Source of the DNA: Senegalia massiliensis
GTDB lineage: Bacteria; Bacillota; Clostridia; Tissierellales; SIT17
Length of the DNA stretch: 33,155 nucleotides
Assembly: GCF_009911265.1 (NCBI RefSeq)
Contig: NZ_QXXA01000020.1
Span: 1 to 33,155, forward strand
Direction: 5' to 3'
How positions within the stretch are numbered: the stretch's first letter is position 1; each line of letters begins with the position of its first letter. The notes beneath the pieces are model-generated. The model did no database searches. It was not told the origin of the DNA and saw only the letters and a list, made by a program, of their open reading frames with translations. Both the position numbers and the translations under genes were made by a program. This document shows, piece after piece, positions 20,373-29,196 of the stretch.

Positions 20373-21146
20373 ATGTCAAAAGTAATTGCAATATTTAATC
20401 AAAAAGGTGGAGTAGGAAAAACTACTACAAATGTAAACTTAAGTTCTTGTATTGCAAAATTAGATAGAAAAGTTCTTGTAATAGATATAGACCCTCAAGG
20501 AAATACAACTAGTGGATTTGGAATAGATAAAAAATCCTTAGATAAGTCTATTTATGATGTTTTGATTGAAGGAGAAAATATAAAAACAACAATAATAAAA
20601 ACAGAAGATGAAAATTTAGACTTAATAGCATCTAATGTTGATTTAGCAGGAGCTGAAATAGAATTAACAAATAGAGATGATAGAGAACTCATATTAAAAA
20701 ATGCAATAGATGAAATAAGGCAAGATTATGACTATATATTTATAGACTGCCCTCCTTCTTTAGGTCTTCTTACAATTAATTCCCTTGTAGCAGTAGATAG
20801 TGTTATAATACCAATACAATGTGAATATTATGCATTAGAAGGTGTAAGTCAACTTATGAGTACAATAAAACTTATAAAGAAAAGTTTAAATCCAAAGCTT
20901 GAAGTAGAAGGGGTGGTATTAAGTATGTTTGATGGTAGGACAAACCTTTCTATTCAAGTGGTAGATGAAGTAAAAAAGTATTTTAGGGGAAAAGTTTATA
21001 CAACTTTAATTCCTCGTAATGTAAGGCTTGCAGAAGCACCAAGTTATGGGTTATCTATAGTTGATTATGATCCTAAATCTAAAGGTGCAGAAGCATATAT
21101 GGAATTAGCAGAAGAATTTTTAGATTATATTGAGGATGTGATATAA
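20373..21146 (+). CDS. soj: chromosome-partitioning ATPase Soj/ParA
   Basis: ParA-type ATPases bind the nucleoid in the ATP state, cooperate with ParB-parS in origin segregation and, in B. subtilis, control DnaA. The Walker A-type KGGVGKTT is at residues 11-18 and the second motif lies in DYIFIDCPPSLGLLT. I start it at ATG 20373 (MSKVIAIFNQKGG, 257 residues), after GGAGATGA, rather than six codons earlier. It ends 2 nt before spo0J. Confidence 0.95.
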   Translation: MSKVIAIFNQKGGVGKTTTNVNLSSCIAKLDRKVLVIDIDPQGNTTSGFGIDKKSLDKSIYDVLIEGENIKTTIIKTEDENLDLIASNVDLAGAEIELTNRDDRELILKNAIDEIRQDYDYIFIDCPPSLGLLTINSLVAVDSVIIPIQCEYYALEGVSQLMSTIKLIKKSLNPKLEVEGVVLSMFDGRTNLSIQVVDEVKKYFRGKVYTTLIPRNVRLAEAPSYGLSIVDYDPKSKGAEAYMELAEEFLDYIEDVI

Positions 21147-21148
21147 GC

Positions 21149-22012
21149 ATGGTGAAAAAGAAGAGAGGACTTGGTAGAGGGTTATCAGCGTTGATTCCTG
21201 ATGAACCAAAGCAAGATTCTGATCTAGATAAAGAAGAAGGAAAAATAATAGATATAAAGTTATCAAAAATAAAACCAAACAAAAATCAACCTCGAGAAAA
21301 ATTTAATTTAGATACTATTGAGGAATTATCTAGATCTATTGATAAAGTAGGATTAATACAACCTATAGTAGTTAAGAAAAGTAATTCAGGATATGAAATT
21401 ATAGCTGGAGAAAGAAGGTTTAGAGCAGTAAAGAATTTAGGTGTAGATACTATACCAGCTATAATAAGAGAAGATGATAAGAAATCAGCTGAAATAGCTT
21501 TAATAGAAAATATACAAAGAGAAAATTTAAATCCAATTGAAGAAGCATATGCTTATGAAAATATAATAAAAAAACATGAAATAACTCAAGAGCAGCTCTC
21601 TAATATTATTGGAAAAAGCAGATCATATATTGCAAATTTAATGAGATTATTAAAATTATCGGATAAAATTCAAGATATGATGAAAGAGGGATTATTAAGT
21701 AGTGGACATGCTCGAGCATTGCTTTCTATTTCTGAAAAAGAAGTTCAATATGATATAGCAAAGACTATATTAGAAGAAAAACTTAGTGTTAGAGAAACAG
21801 AAAAGTTAGTATCAAAATATAAAAATAAAAACAAAACTAAAAAGAAAAATAAAGTAAGAAAAGATCCTATGATAGCAGAAATAGAAGAAGATTTAAGGAA
21901 AGTCTTTGGTACTAAAGTTAATATTAATAAAGGGAGAAAAAAAGGAAAAATAGAAATAGAATATTATAATGATGATGATTTAGATAGAATTATAGAATTG
22001 TTAAACAAGTAA
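21149..22012 (+). CDS. spo0J: chromosome-partitioning protein Spo0J/ParB
   Basis: This 287-residue ParB starts with the family signature MVKKKRGLGRGLSALIPDE. It has the CTP-binding motifs AGERRFRAV and ENIQRENLNPIEEA, the helix-turn-helix ITQEQLSNIIGKSRSYIANLMRLL and a C-terminal dimerization part. It loads at parS as a CTP-dependent clamp and recruits SMC. A perfect parS begins 2 nt after its stop codon. It is co-transcribed with soj. Confidence 0.96.
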   Translation: MVKKKRGLGRGLSALIPDEPKQDSDLDKEEGKIIDIKLSKIKPNKNQPREKFNLDTIEELSRSIDKVGLIQPIVVKKSNSGYEIIAGERRFRAVKNLGVDTIPAIIREDDKKSAEIALIENIQRENLNPIEEAYAYENIIKKHEITQEQLSNIIGKSRSYIANLMRLLKLSDKIQDMMKEGLLSSGHARALLSISEKEVQYDIAKTILEEKLSVRETEKLVSKYKNKNKTKKKNKVRKDPMIAEIEEDLRKVFGTKVNINKGRKKGKIEIEYYNDDDLDRIIELLNK

Positions 22013-22013
22013 A

Positions 22014-22029
22014 TGTTTCACGTGAAACA
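22014..22029. promoter_or_regulatory. parS: parS site 1
   Basis: TGTTTCACGTGAAACA is a perfect match to the B. subtilis parS consensus TGTTNCACGTGAAACA, embedded in a 22-bp palindrome (22011-22032). It lies just downstream of spo0J and upstream of the PhzF gene, about 12 kb from oriC. Confidence 0.96.
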
Positions 22030-22102
22030 TTTAAATATTACCAATGTAAATTTCTATTATACTTGTTATAATTGAAATATAAGGACAAAAGGAGAGATCA
22101 TT

Positions 22103-22984
22103 ATGGAACTTATAATGTATCTAGTAGATGCATTTTCTGATAAAAAATTCAGTGGTAATCCAGCGGGAGTTATTCCAGATGGAAAAGAATTATCTGATGA
22201 AAAGATGCAAAAAATAGCTAGAGAATTAAATTTATCTGAAACTGCATTTATTCAAAAAATAGATGAAGAAAATTATAAAGTTAGATTTTTCACTCCTCTA
22301 CAAGAAGTAGACTTATGTGGTCATGCTACAATTGCTACATTTTATACTTTGATAGAAAAGGGATATATAAATGCTTTAGATAATGGTAAAAAAAGATACT
22401 ATCAACATACTAGAGCAGGAAAGTTATATATAGATGTGTATTGTAAAGATGGTAAAATAGGTAAAGTTATTATGGAGCAAAAGAAACCTGAAATCATAGA
22501 AAAAAATATAGATATAGATGAATTATCATCTGCTATGAATATAAATAAAGTTGATATAGGTATAGGTGCTAAAAAATTTAATCCAAAAGTTATATCTACA
22601 GGATTACCAGATATAATAGTACCTGTAAAAAACAAAAAAATATTAGATAATTTAAAAATAGATAAAGAAAAAGTTAAATTATTATCTGAAAAATTAAATG
22701 TAACAGGTATTCATGTCTTTGCTATTGAAAATGATGATATATATTCTAGAAATTTTGCTCCTTTAGTAGGAATAGATGAAGAAGCTGCTACGGGCACTGC
22801 AAATGGAGCATTATTTTATTATTTAAGAAAAAACAAATTAACAGATAAAACAGAAATAATAGTTAATCAAGGAGAATCTTTAAATAGACCTTCAAAAATA
22901 ATATGTAAATTAGGAAATAGTACAGATGTTATAGAAGTAGGAGGAGTTGCATCTATAGTATTAGAAGGTATAATTCATCCTTAA
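22103..22984 (+). CDS. PhzF-family phenazine biosynthesis-like isomerase/epimerase
   Basis: This 293-residue PhzF-fold protein begins YLVDAFSDKKFSGNPAGVIPDG. The conserved catalytic Glu lies in NLSETAFI (Glu46). Other motifs are VRFFTPLQEVDLCGHATIATFYTL and DEEAATGTANGALFYYL. PhzF relatives outside phenazine clusters act as isomerases of unknown substrate; phenazine production is not implied. Spacing suggests an independent unit: parS in front, a strong terminator behind. Confidence 0.9.
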   Translation: MELIMYLVDAFSDKKFSGNPAGVIPDGKELSDEKMQKIARELNLSETAFIQKIDEENYKVRFFTPLQEVDLCGHATIATFYTLIEKGYINALDNGKKRYYQHTRAGKLYIDVYCKDGKIGKVIMEQKKPEIIEKNIDIDELSSAMNINKVDIGIGAKKFNPKVISTGLPDIIVPVKNKKILDNLKIDKEKVKLLSEKLNVTGIHVFAIENDDIYSRNFAPLVGIDEEAATGTANGALFYYLRKNKLTDKTEIIVNQGESLNRPSKIICKLGNSTDVIEVGGVASIVLEGIIHP

Positions 22985-23015
22985 AAAGCTGCAAATCTTA
23001 GATTTGCAGCTTTTT
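22983..23015. terminator. bidirectional terminator after the PhzF gene
   Basis: AAAAAGCTGCAAATC and GATTTGCAGCTTTTT form a perfect 15-bp stem with the loop TTA, running from the PhzF stop into the stop of the converging minus-strand gene at 23014. It can act in both directions. Confidence 0.93.
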
Positions 23016-23208
23016 ATTCTTGAGTTATGATTATTGTACCGTTAGCAAGTTTATATATATTTCCAGAAAGTGTACGACCTAATTCAGATGAAATTTTTTC
23101 CTGTGTATCTTTATCTTTTGCAAGAAAGGTTGGTACACCTGAATGAATTATTAATTTTTCATCAATTGTTACTATAGCTAATATACTTCTAGTACTGCTT
23201 TCTTTCAT
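23014..23208 (-). CDS. putative capping subunit for YIEGIA (small protein)
   Basis: This small protein of 64 residues (start ATG 23208, GAGATGA upstream) reads MKESSTRSILAIVTIDEKLI... and ends GNIYKLANGTIIITQE. An earlier start (23217 or 23235) would overlap the previous gene. The pairing with YIEGIA and the sequence recall the family named capping complex subunit for YIEGIA, which is known almost only from spore-formers. Its biochemical role is unknown to me. The two genes are cotranscribed. Confidence 0.75.
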   Translation of the reverse strand: MKESSTRSILAIVTIDEKLIIHSGVPTFLAKDKDTQEKISSELGRTLSGNIYKLANGTIIITQE

Positions 23209-23209
23209 A

Positions 23210-24115
23210 TTAATCATCTCTTTTCTTTTTATCATTAGTTTTTTTTGTCATTTCAAGGATAGGAATATCATATATGATTTCTTTTAATCTAGTTATATCT
23301 TTTATCATAGGAACTATGACTAATGCTAGATTTCCATTATCAAAATTTCTTCTAGTTTCAATATATCTTTCTACACCTAATAATCTTGAGCATTCATGAA
23401 CAATTGCTTTTCTCTGTCCACTATGATTAAGCATTACTTTTTCATTTTCACCTATGGGTTTCATAATTATACCTATTCCATTTTTCAATATTCTTGTTTG
23501 AGTAGCTGATAAACCTACATTCATCACATACATATTACCTACATATAAATTGCTACCATCTTTAAATTCCAAGGGAGCTTCAGTTATAGTTAATATGTCT
23601 CTTAAAGTATGCCCTTTAGTATAGTTTTTCAAGAAAAACAAAACTATAAATCCAATAAGTAAAGAAATTGGTATTATTAAAAAATTATTTTTTATAAAAC
23701 TTCTTACAATAAAAGCTGAAATAGTAGTTACAAAAGAAGATATCATAACAATATAGTTTCTTGCTTCAAATGTTTTTGCTATTCCATCAATATATGATTT
23801 ACCTCTTGGAGCATAATTTTCTGTTTCTAAAGATTCAAGAGTTTCTTTTTCCATCTTCCTAATATCTCTAAATTGTTGTATTGCTACAGTAAGAAATGTA
23901 ACTGCTACATAATTTTTTGCAAGTAAAGCAGGATAAGCTACAGCTCCAATACTTGCAGCTATAAAACCAGTAGTTAAGTTTATTAGGTATCCATTTGGAA
24001 GTGTAGGATATTGTCTTATATCTCCCCTAAGCATCCACCATCTGCTAATGAATCCAACTATTACACCTAAAACAATATGTAATAATACAAAAGATTGTAG
24101 TATTTGTTTTTCCAT
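23210..24115 (-). CDS. YIEGIA family membrane protein
   Basis: This 301-residue protein has hydrophobic segments near residues 5-26, 45-65, 130-150 and 155-175, and a soluble C-terminal half. SYIDGIAKTFEARNY contains the YI[DE]GIA signature for which the family is named. The family is found in endospore-forming Bacillota; the molecular function is not established. It is transcribed head-on to replication with the small gene 23014-23208. ATG 24115 follows GGAGATAAT. Confidence 0.82.
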   Translation of the reverse strand: MEKQILQSFVLLHIVLGVIVGFISRWWMLRGDIRQYPTLPNGYLINLTTGFIAASIGAVAYPALLAKNYVAVTFLTVAIQQFRDIRKMEKETLESLETENYAPRGKSYIDGIAKTFEARNYIVMISSFVTTISAFIVRSFIKNNFLIIPISLLIGFIVLFFLKNYTKGHTLRDILTITEAPLEFKDGSNLYVGNMYVMNVGLSATQTRILKNGIGIIMKPIGENEKVMLNHSGQRKAIVHECSRLLGVERYIETRRNFDNGNLALVIVPMIKDITRLKEIIYDIPILEMTKKTNDKKKRDD

Positions 24116-24268
24116 ATTATCTCCTTATACTCTTATTATTAGTTATATATAGTTTTTACTTTTAAAATACAAATATACTTTAAATAATGAAAAACAATTT
24201 GTTAAATATATATCTATGTTTAAAATTATGATATAATAGATATATATTTAACAAAGGGGGGCATGTTA

Positions 24269-25633
24269 ATGATTATAAATGAAGAAAAAATATTTGATAT
24301 ATTAAAGGATGCAAAATATATATCAGAAGTTAAAATAGATAAAATTTTAGAAAAAGCTAAACTAGGGAAAGGACTTAGTTTAGAAGAAACAGCTATACTA
24401 TTAAATGTAGAAGATGAGAAAAATATAAGTAAAATATTTAATATAGCAAAAAGTGTGAAAGAAGATATATATGGTAAACGAATAGTATTATTTGCACCAT
24501 TATATCTAACTAATAAATGTATAAATAATTGTCTTTATTGTGGATTTAGAATGGATAATAGAAAATTACCTAGAAAAACACTAGAGATAGATGAAATTAT
24601 AGAAGAAGCTAAAGCGTTAGAAAAAAGTGGACAAAAAAGGCTTCTATTAGTAGCAGGCGAAGATAATGTTTCAGCACCTCTTGATTATATAATTGAATCA
24701 ATAAAATCTATTTATGAAAACAGTGATATGAGAAGGTTAAATATAAATTCTGCACCTATGGATAAAGAAGATTTTATAAAGTTAAAAAAATCAGAAATAG
24801 GAACGTATCAGTGTTTTCAAGAAACATATCATAAAGAAACATATAAAAAGATGCATCCAACAGGACCAAAATCAGATTATGATTATAGGCTGACAGTGAT
24901 GGATAGGGCAATGGAAGCTGGAATAGATGATTTAGGTATGGGAGTATTGTATGGATTGTATGATTACAAATTTGACACTATAGCATTACTTATGCATGCA
25001 GAATATTTAGAGAAAAAATATAATTGTGGTCCACATACTATATCAGTACCAAGGCTTAGACCTGCTCCAGGAGCTAAAATGGAAAAAATAGAATATCCTA
25101 TAACTGACAACGAATTTAAAAAATTAGTTGCAATAATTAGACTTGCTGTTCCTTATACGGGAATAATATTATCAACTAGAGAATCAGTAAAATTAAGAGA
25201 TGAATTATTAGATTTAGGAGTTTCTCAATTAAGTGCTAACTCAAGTACTAGTCCTGGTGGATATAAGGAAAAGAAAAAACATAATTCAGATCAATTTTAT
25301 ACAAACGATGAAAGATCATTAGATCAAGTAGTAAAGTCTATTAGTGATACAGGATATATTCCTAGTTTTTGTACTGCATGTTATAGAGTAGGAAGAACTG
25401 GAGAAGAGTTTATGAAGCTAGTTAAAGCAGGTAAAATGAAAAGTATATGTAGATCTAATGCACTTTTAACTTTAAAGGAACATATTTTAGACTATGCATC
25501 AATAGAAACAACAAAAAGTGCTGAGAATATAATAGATAATTTATCAAAATCAATAGAAAATCAAAATATACAAGATGAATTAGATGACAGACTTAAAAGA
25601 ATGGAAAATGGTGAAAGAGACTTATATTTCTAG
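24269..25633 (+). CDS. hydG: [FeFe] hydrogenase H-cluster radical SAM maturase HydG
   Basis: HydG cleaves tyrosine to supply the CO and CN ligands of the hydrogenase H-cluster. The radical-SAM CX3CX2C motif CINNCLYC lies at residues about 84-91. The C-terminal auxiliary-cluster motif CTACYRVGR...SIC (CX2CX22C) is intact. ATG 24269 is favoured over 24263 because the AAAGGGGGG upstream sits at a proper 7-nt distance only from 24269. It is the first gene of hydG-hydE-hydF, with 9-10 nt between genes. No hydrogenase structural gene is in the window. Confidence 0.95.
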   Translation: MIINEEKIFDILKDAKYISEVKIDKILEKAKLGKGLSLEETAILLNVEDEKNISKIFNIAKSVKEDIYGKRIVLFAPLYLTNKCINNCLYCGFRMDNRKLPRKTLEIDEIIEEAKALEKSGQKRLLLVAGEDNVSAPLDYIIESIKSIYENSDMRRLNINSAPMDKEDFIKLKKSEIGTYQCFQETYHKETYKKMHPTGPKSDYDYRLTVMDRAMEAGIDDLGMGVLYGLYDYKFDTIALLMHAEYLEKKYNCGPHTISVPRLRPAPGAKMEKIEYPITDNEFKKLVAIIRLAVPYTGIILSTRESVKLRDELLDLGVSQLSANSSTSPGGYKEKKKHNSDQFYTNDERSLDQVVKSISDTGYIPSFCTACYRVGRTGEEFMKLVKAGKMKSICRSNALLTLKEHILDYASIETTKSAENIIDNLSKSIENQNIQDELDDRLKRMENGERDLYF

Positions 25634-25642
25634 GAGTGAATT

Positions 25643-26998
25643 ATGAGCATATTAAATAAATTTATAAAAGATAAATTTAAAAACCCATATATAATAGTAG
25701 CTAGTTCTAACTCTAATATGTTATATGCAAAAAACATATTAGAAAAAAATAGTATATACAATGAACTTATACCAACACCTAAAGGATTTGGAGAAATATG
25801 TACCACTGCAATAAAATTTGATAAGGTACATCAAGATAAAATAATAAAACTATTAAACCAAAATAATGTAGATTATAAGGGAATATATTCATTAAAAAAC
25901 AGATATAAATATGATTTGTCTAGTATATATGGTATGAATATATCAGATAACATGAGGAGTATATTACAAAAAATATCTAATAATATTGATTTAAATAAAG
26001 AAGATATACTGTATGTATTAGAAAGTAAGGATAAAATAGTATTTGATGCTCTTATAAAAACTGCTGATGTCATAAGAAAAGAATGTGTAGGAGATAGAAT
26101 TGAAATTAGAGCTGCAATAGAATTTTCAAATTATTGTATTAAAAATTGTAATTATTGTGGTTTAAGAAGACATAAAAATCAATTTAGATATAGAATGAAA
26201 GAAGATGAAATCTTAAAAGAAGTAGACAAATTATATAAGTTAGGTATAAAAACAGTTATACTTCAATCAGGAGAAGATCCTTATTATACTACAGAAAAAA
26301 TTATTTCTATTATAAGAAAAATAAAACAAAAATATAAGATGGGAATTACTTTAAGTATTGGTGAAAGAACAGAAGAAGAATATAAAATATTTAAAAATTC
26401 TGGAGTAAATAATTATTTGCTCAAAATAGAAACTTCAAGTGAAGATTTATTTGAATATATCCACTATGATAGTAAATTTAAAACAAGAGTAAAACATACA
26501 GAGTGGATAAAAAATGCTGGCTTGAGATTAGGATCAGGGGGAATGATAGGATTACCTAAGCAAACATTAGATCAAATAGCTGATGTAATATTATTTCAAA
26601 AAGATTATGGTGTGCATATGATAGGTTTTGGTCCATTTATTCCTACAAAAGGTACTCCATTTGAAAGTGAAAAAACTTCTGACTTAGATTTAAATTTAAA
26701 AGTTATAGCACTTACGAGAATAGTATGTCAAAATGTATTTATACCAGCTACTACAGCTATATCTACACTTAATAGAGAAGGACAAACTAAATCTCTTTTA
26801 GCTGGAGCAAACACAATAATGTTAATAAGTACTCCAGAAAAGTTAAGAGAAAAATATGGTATATATTCTGAGAAAAATATGGTTGATTTAGATTTTACCA
26901 TTGAATCAATTAAATATTCAAATAGAAAATTGCCTAAATATCTAAATTATGATTATATACAAGAATTAGGCTATGATATAGATAAAAATTTGAAATGA
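25643..26998 (+). CDS. hydE: radical SAM maturase HydE with N-terminal DUF3343 domain
   Basis: HydE is the radical SAM enzyme that processes the Fe(CO)2(CN)-cysteine unit made by HydG. Its cluster motif CIKNCNYC is at residues 165-172, followed by ILQSGEDPYYTTEKI. The protein is 451 residues, about 100 longer than ordinary HydE. The extra N-terminus (about 13-90) reads NPYIIVASSNSNMLYAKNIL, LIPTPKGFGEICTTAIKFD and NNVDYKGIY, matching DUF3343, an Se/S-carrier-like domain. Cys53 lies at the usual cysteine position. The fusion is in one uninterrupted frame starting at ATG 25643 behind TAGGAGTGA. Confidence 0.92.
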   Translation: MSILNKFIKDKFKNPYIIVASSNSNMLYAKNILEKNSIYNELIPTPKGFGEICTTAIKFDKVHQDKIIKLLNQNNVDYKGIYSLKNRYKYDLSSIYGMNISDNMRSILQKISNNIDLNKEDILYVLESKDKIVFDALIKTADVIRKECVGDRIEIRAAIEFSNYCIKNCNYCGLRRHKNQFRYRMKEDEILKEVDKLYKLGIKTVILQSGEDPYYTTEKIISIIRKIKQKYKMGITLSIGERTEEEYKIFKNSGVNNYLLKIETSSEDLFEYIHYDSKFKTRVKHTEWIKNAGLRLGSGGMIGLPKQTLDQIADVILFQKDYGVHMIGFGPFIPTKGTPFESEKTSDLDLNLKVIALTRIVCQNVFIPATTAISTLNREGQTKSLLAGANTIMLISTPEKLREKYGIYSEKNMVDLDFTIESIKYSNRKLPKYLNYDYIQELGYDIDKNLK

Positions 26999-27008
26999 GG
27001 AGATAAAT

Positions 27009-28211
27009 ATGAACTCTACACCCCGTTCCAATAGACTTCATATAGGTATATTTGGGAAAAGAAACACAGGTAAATCAAGCCTTATAAATGCTCTAACATC
27101 TCAAGAGATAGCATTAGTTAGTAATATAAAAGGTACTACTACTGATCCAGTATATAAATCCATGGAGTTATTACCTATAGGACCAGTTGTATTTATAGAT
27201 ACAGCAGGAATTGATGATGAAGGAAAATTAGGAGAATTAAGAATAAAAAAGACTTTAAAAGTATTAGAAAAAACAGATATAGCAATCATTTTATTAAGTT
27301 TTGAATCGGAAGATTTAGAATATGAAAAAAGTTTGATAGAAAATATAAAGAAGAAAAACATACCTATAATAGGAGTGTTAAACAAAGTTGATAAATATAA
27401 TGGAAGTATAAAATATTTAGAGCAAGAACTAAATATAAAAATATATAAAACAAGTATTAAAACTAAAGATGGAATAGAAAAATTAAAAGATGAGATATGT
27501 AAATTGAAACCCTATATAAATGATGAAAATCCATTTATAATAAGAGATAAAATAAAAAAAAATGATGTTATAGTTCAAGTAACTCCAATAGATGATTCTG
27601 CACCAAAAGGAAGATTAATACTTCCTCAAGTTCAAACTATAAGAGAAGTGTTAGATGGTAATGGAATAAATATAGTGGTGCAAGACAGCGAGTTACAAAA
27701 GACAATTGAGTTATTTGGTGACAAAATAAAAATGGTTATTACAGATTCTCAAGTTTTTGGCAAAATAAAAGATATAGTACCAAATCATATATTTTTAACA
27801 AGTTATTCTATACTTTTTGGAAGATATAAAGGTGATCTTTTAGAGTTTACAAAAGGAATAAAAGAAATTAAAAGACTTAAAAAAGGAGATAAAATATTAA
27901 TAAGTGAAGCCTGTAGCCATCATAGACAAAAAGGAGATATAGGAAGAGATAAAATACCAAAATTTCTACAAGAAATATCAGGAGTGGATCTTAATTTTGA
28001 CTGGAGTTCAGGTAACAGTATACCAGAGGATATATCTAAGTATTCTTTAATTGTCCATTGTGGAGGATGTATGATTAATAGAAAGGAAATGGTTTCACGA
28101 ATTAAAAATGCTTCACAAAAAAACATACCAATAATAAACTATGGAATTTTTTTAGCATATAAACATGATATATTAGAAAGAGCTTTAGAGATTTTTCCAG
28201 AACTAAATTAA
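27009..28211 (+). CDS. hydF: [FeFe] hydrogenase H-cluster maturation GTPase HydF
   Basis: HydF is the scaffold that assembles the H-cluster diiron site and passes it to the hydrogenase. The G domain has GKRNTGKS (16-23), GTTTDPV and DTAGIDD, then NKVDK. The C-terminal [4Fe-4S] site shows CSHHRQKG (Cys302) and CGGC (Cys351, Cys354), with the known CxHX46-53CXXC spacing. The 400-residue length is normal. It closes the hydG-hydE-hydF operon; a parS and a terminator follow. Confidence 0.96.
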   Translation: MNSTPRSNRLHIGIFGKRNTGKSSLINALTSQEIALVSNIKGTTTDPVYKSMELLPIGPVVFIDTAGIDDEGKLGELRIKKTLKVLEKTDIAIILLSFESEDLEYEKSLIENIKKKNIPIIGVLNKVDKYNGSIKYLEQELNIKIYKTSIKTKDGIEKLKDEICKLKPYINDENPFIIRDKIKKNDVIVQVTPIDDSAPKGRLILPQVQTIREVLDGNGINIVVQDSELQKTIELFGDKIKMVITDSQVFGKIKDIVPNHIFLTSYSILFGRYKGDLLEFTKGIKEIKRLKKGDKILISEACSHHRQKGDIGRDKIPKFLQEISGVDLNFDWSSGNSIPEDISKYSLIVHCGGCMINRKEMVSRIKNASQKNIPIINYGIFLAYKHDILERALEIFPELN

Positions 28212-28214
28212 ATA

Positions 28215-28230
28215 TGTTTCACGTGAAACA
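28215..28230. promoter_or_regulatory. parS: parS site 2
   Basis: A second perfect TGTTTCACGTGAAACA, inside the 20-bp palindrome 28213-28232, lies 3 nt after the hydF stop and about 6.2 kb from the first. It is a binding site for the Spo0J encoded at 21149. Confidence 0.96.
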
Positions 28231-28240
28231 TACCAATAAA

Positions 28241-28280
28241 AATAAACTGATAGCCATATTTATAGTGCTGTCAGTTTATT
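28241..28280 (+). terminator. terminator after hydF
   Basis: AATAAACTGATAGC (28241-28254) pairs with GCTGTCAGTTTATT (28267-28280) in a 14-bp stem with one G-T pair and a 12-nt loop. It is the probable end of the hyd operon. It has no long U run. Confidence 0.7.
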
Positions 28281-28345
28281 GATTATTATAGGATATTTTA
28301 GTATAATTTGAATTACAGGCATAACTTAAATAGGAGGGAGACTTT

Positions 28346-29143
28346 ATGGAAAAAAGAATGTTATCACCTCAAGAAGTAGCTGATGCTACTATTAGAACAG
28401 CTGAAGGTAAAACTAAATTAAATTTCATACAAACATTCCTTTTAGGAATATTTGCTGGAGTTTTTGTTGGATTTGGCACTCATGGATATTTGACTGTAAC
28501 ACAAACCCTAGGAAATATTGATGTAGGATTGTCAAAATTAATAGGAGCATCGGTTTTTCCTGTAGGACTTATGTTAGTGCTGATGGCGGGAGCTGAACTT
28601 TTCACAGGAAATAATCTTATGACAATAGCACTTGTAGATAAAAGAATTACCTTTAGAAGTTTGTCTAAGAATTGGATTATTGTATATGTAGGGAATTTTA
28701 TAGGATCTATTTTGCTTGCATATGCTATATATAAATCTGGACTGTACTCTGGAGAGAATATAAAAAACTTAGCTATTTCTGTAGGAGAAGCTAAGTTATC
28801 ACTTTCATTTCATGATGCATTAATAAGAGGAATATTATGCAATATGATTGTAACATTGTCTGTTTGGTTTGCTACTGCAGCAAAAGATATAACTGGCAAA
28901 ATATTAGCAATATGGTTTCCTATAATGCTTTTTGTTTTATCTGGTTTTGAACATAGTATTGCAAATATGTTCTTTTTACCTATAGCAAAATTTGTAGGCT
29001 TAGAATCAAGTTGGTTAAATATATGGTTAAATAATCTAATACCAGTAACTATAGGTAATGTTATTGGAGGAGGAATTATAGTATCAGGAGTATATTATTT
29101 AACATATATATTACCTAATAAAAAAACAAAAAAATCAAAATAG
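28346..29143 (+). CDS. formate/nitrite transporter (FNT family)
   Basis: This 265-residue membrane protein has six hydrophobic segments, for example FLLGIFAGVFVGFGTHGYLT, GLMLVLMAGAELFTGNNLM, WIIVYVGNFIGSILLAYAIY, GILCNMIVTLSVWFATAA, IMLFVLSGFEHSIANMFFLP and LIPVTIGNVIGGGIIVSGVYY. GAELFTGNN and GFEHSIANM are FNT signatures. Members carry formate, nitrite or hydrosulfide; the substrate cannot be told here. Formate export or import would fit a fermentative anaerobe with [FeFe] hydrogenase. GGAGGGAGA precedes the ATG. Confidence 0.9.
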   Translation: MEKRMLSPQEVADATIRTAEGKTKLNFIQTFLLGIFAGVFVGFGTHGYLTVTQTLGNIDVGLSKLIGASVFPVGLMLVLMAGAELFTGNNLMTIALVDKRITFRSLSKNWIIVYVGNFIGSILLAYAIYKSGLYSGENIKNLAISVGEAKLSLSFHDALIRGILCNMIVTLSVWFATAAKDITGKILAIWFPIMLFVLSGFEHSIANMFFLPIAKFVGLESSWLNIWLNNLIPVTIGNVIGGGIIVSGVYYLTYILPNKKTKKSK

Positions 29144-29196
29144 TAATTATTAAATATGGTATAATTATGATAATTAATTTAAATTGAGGTGATAAA

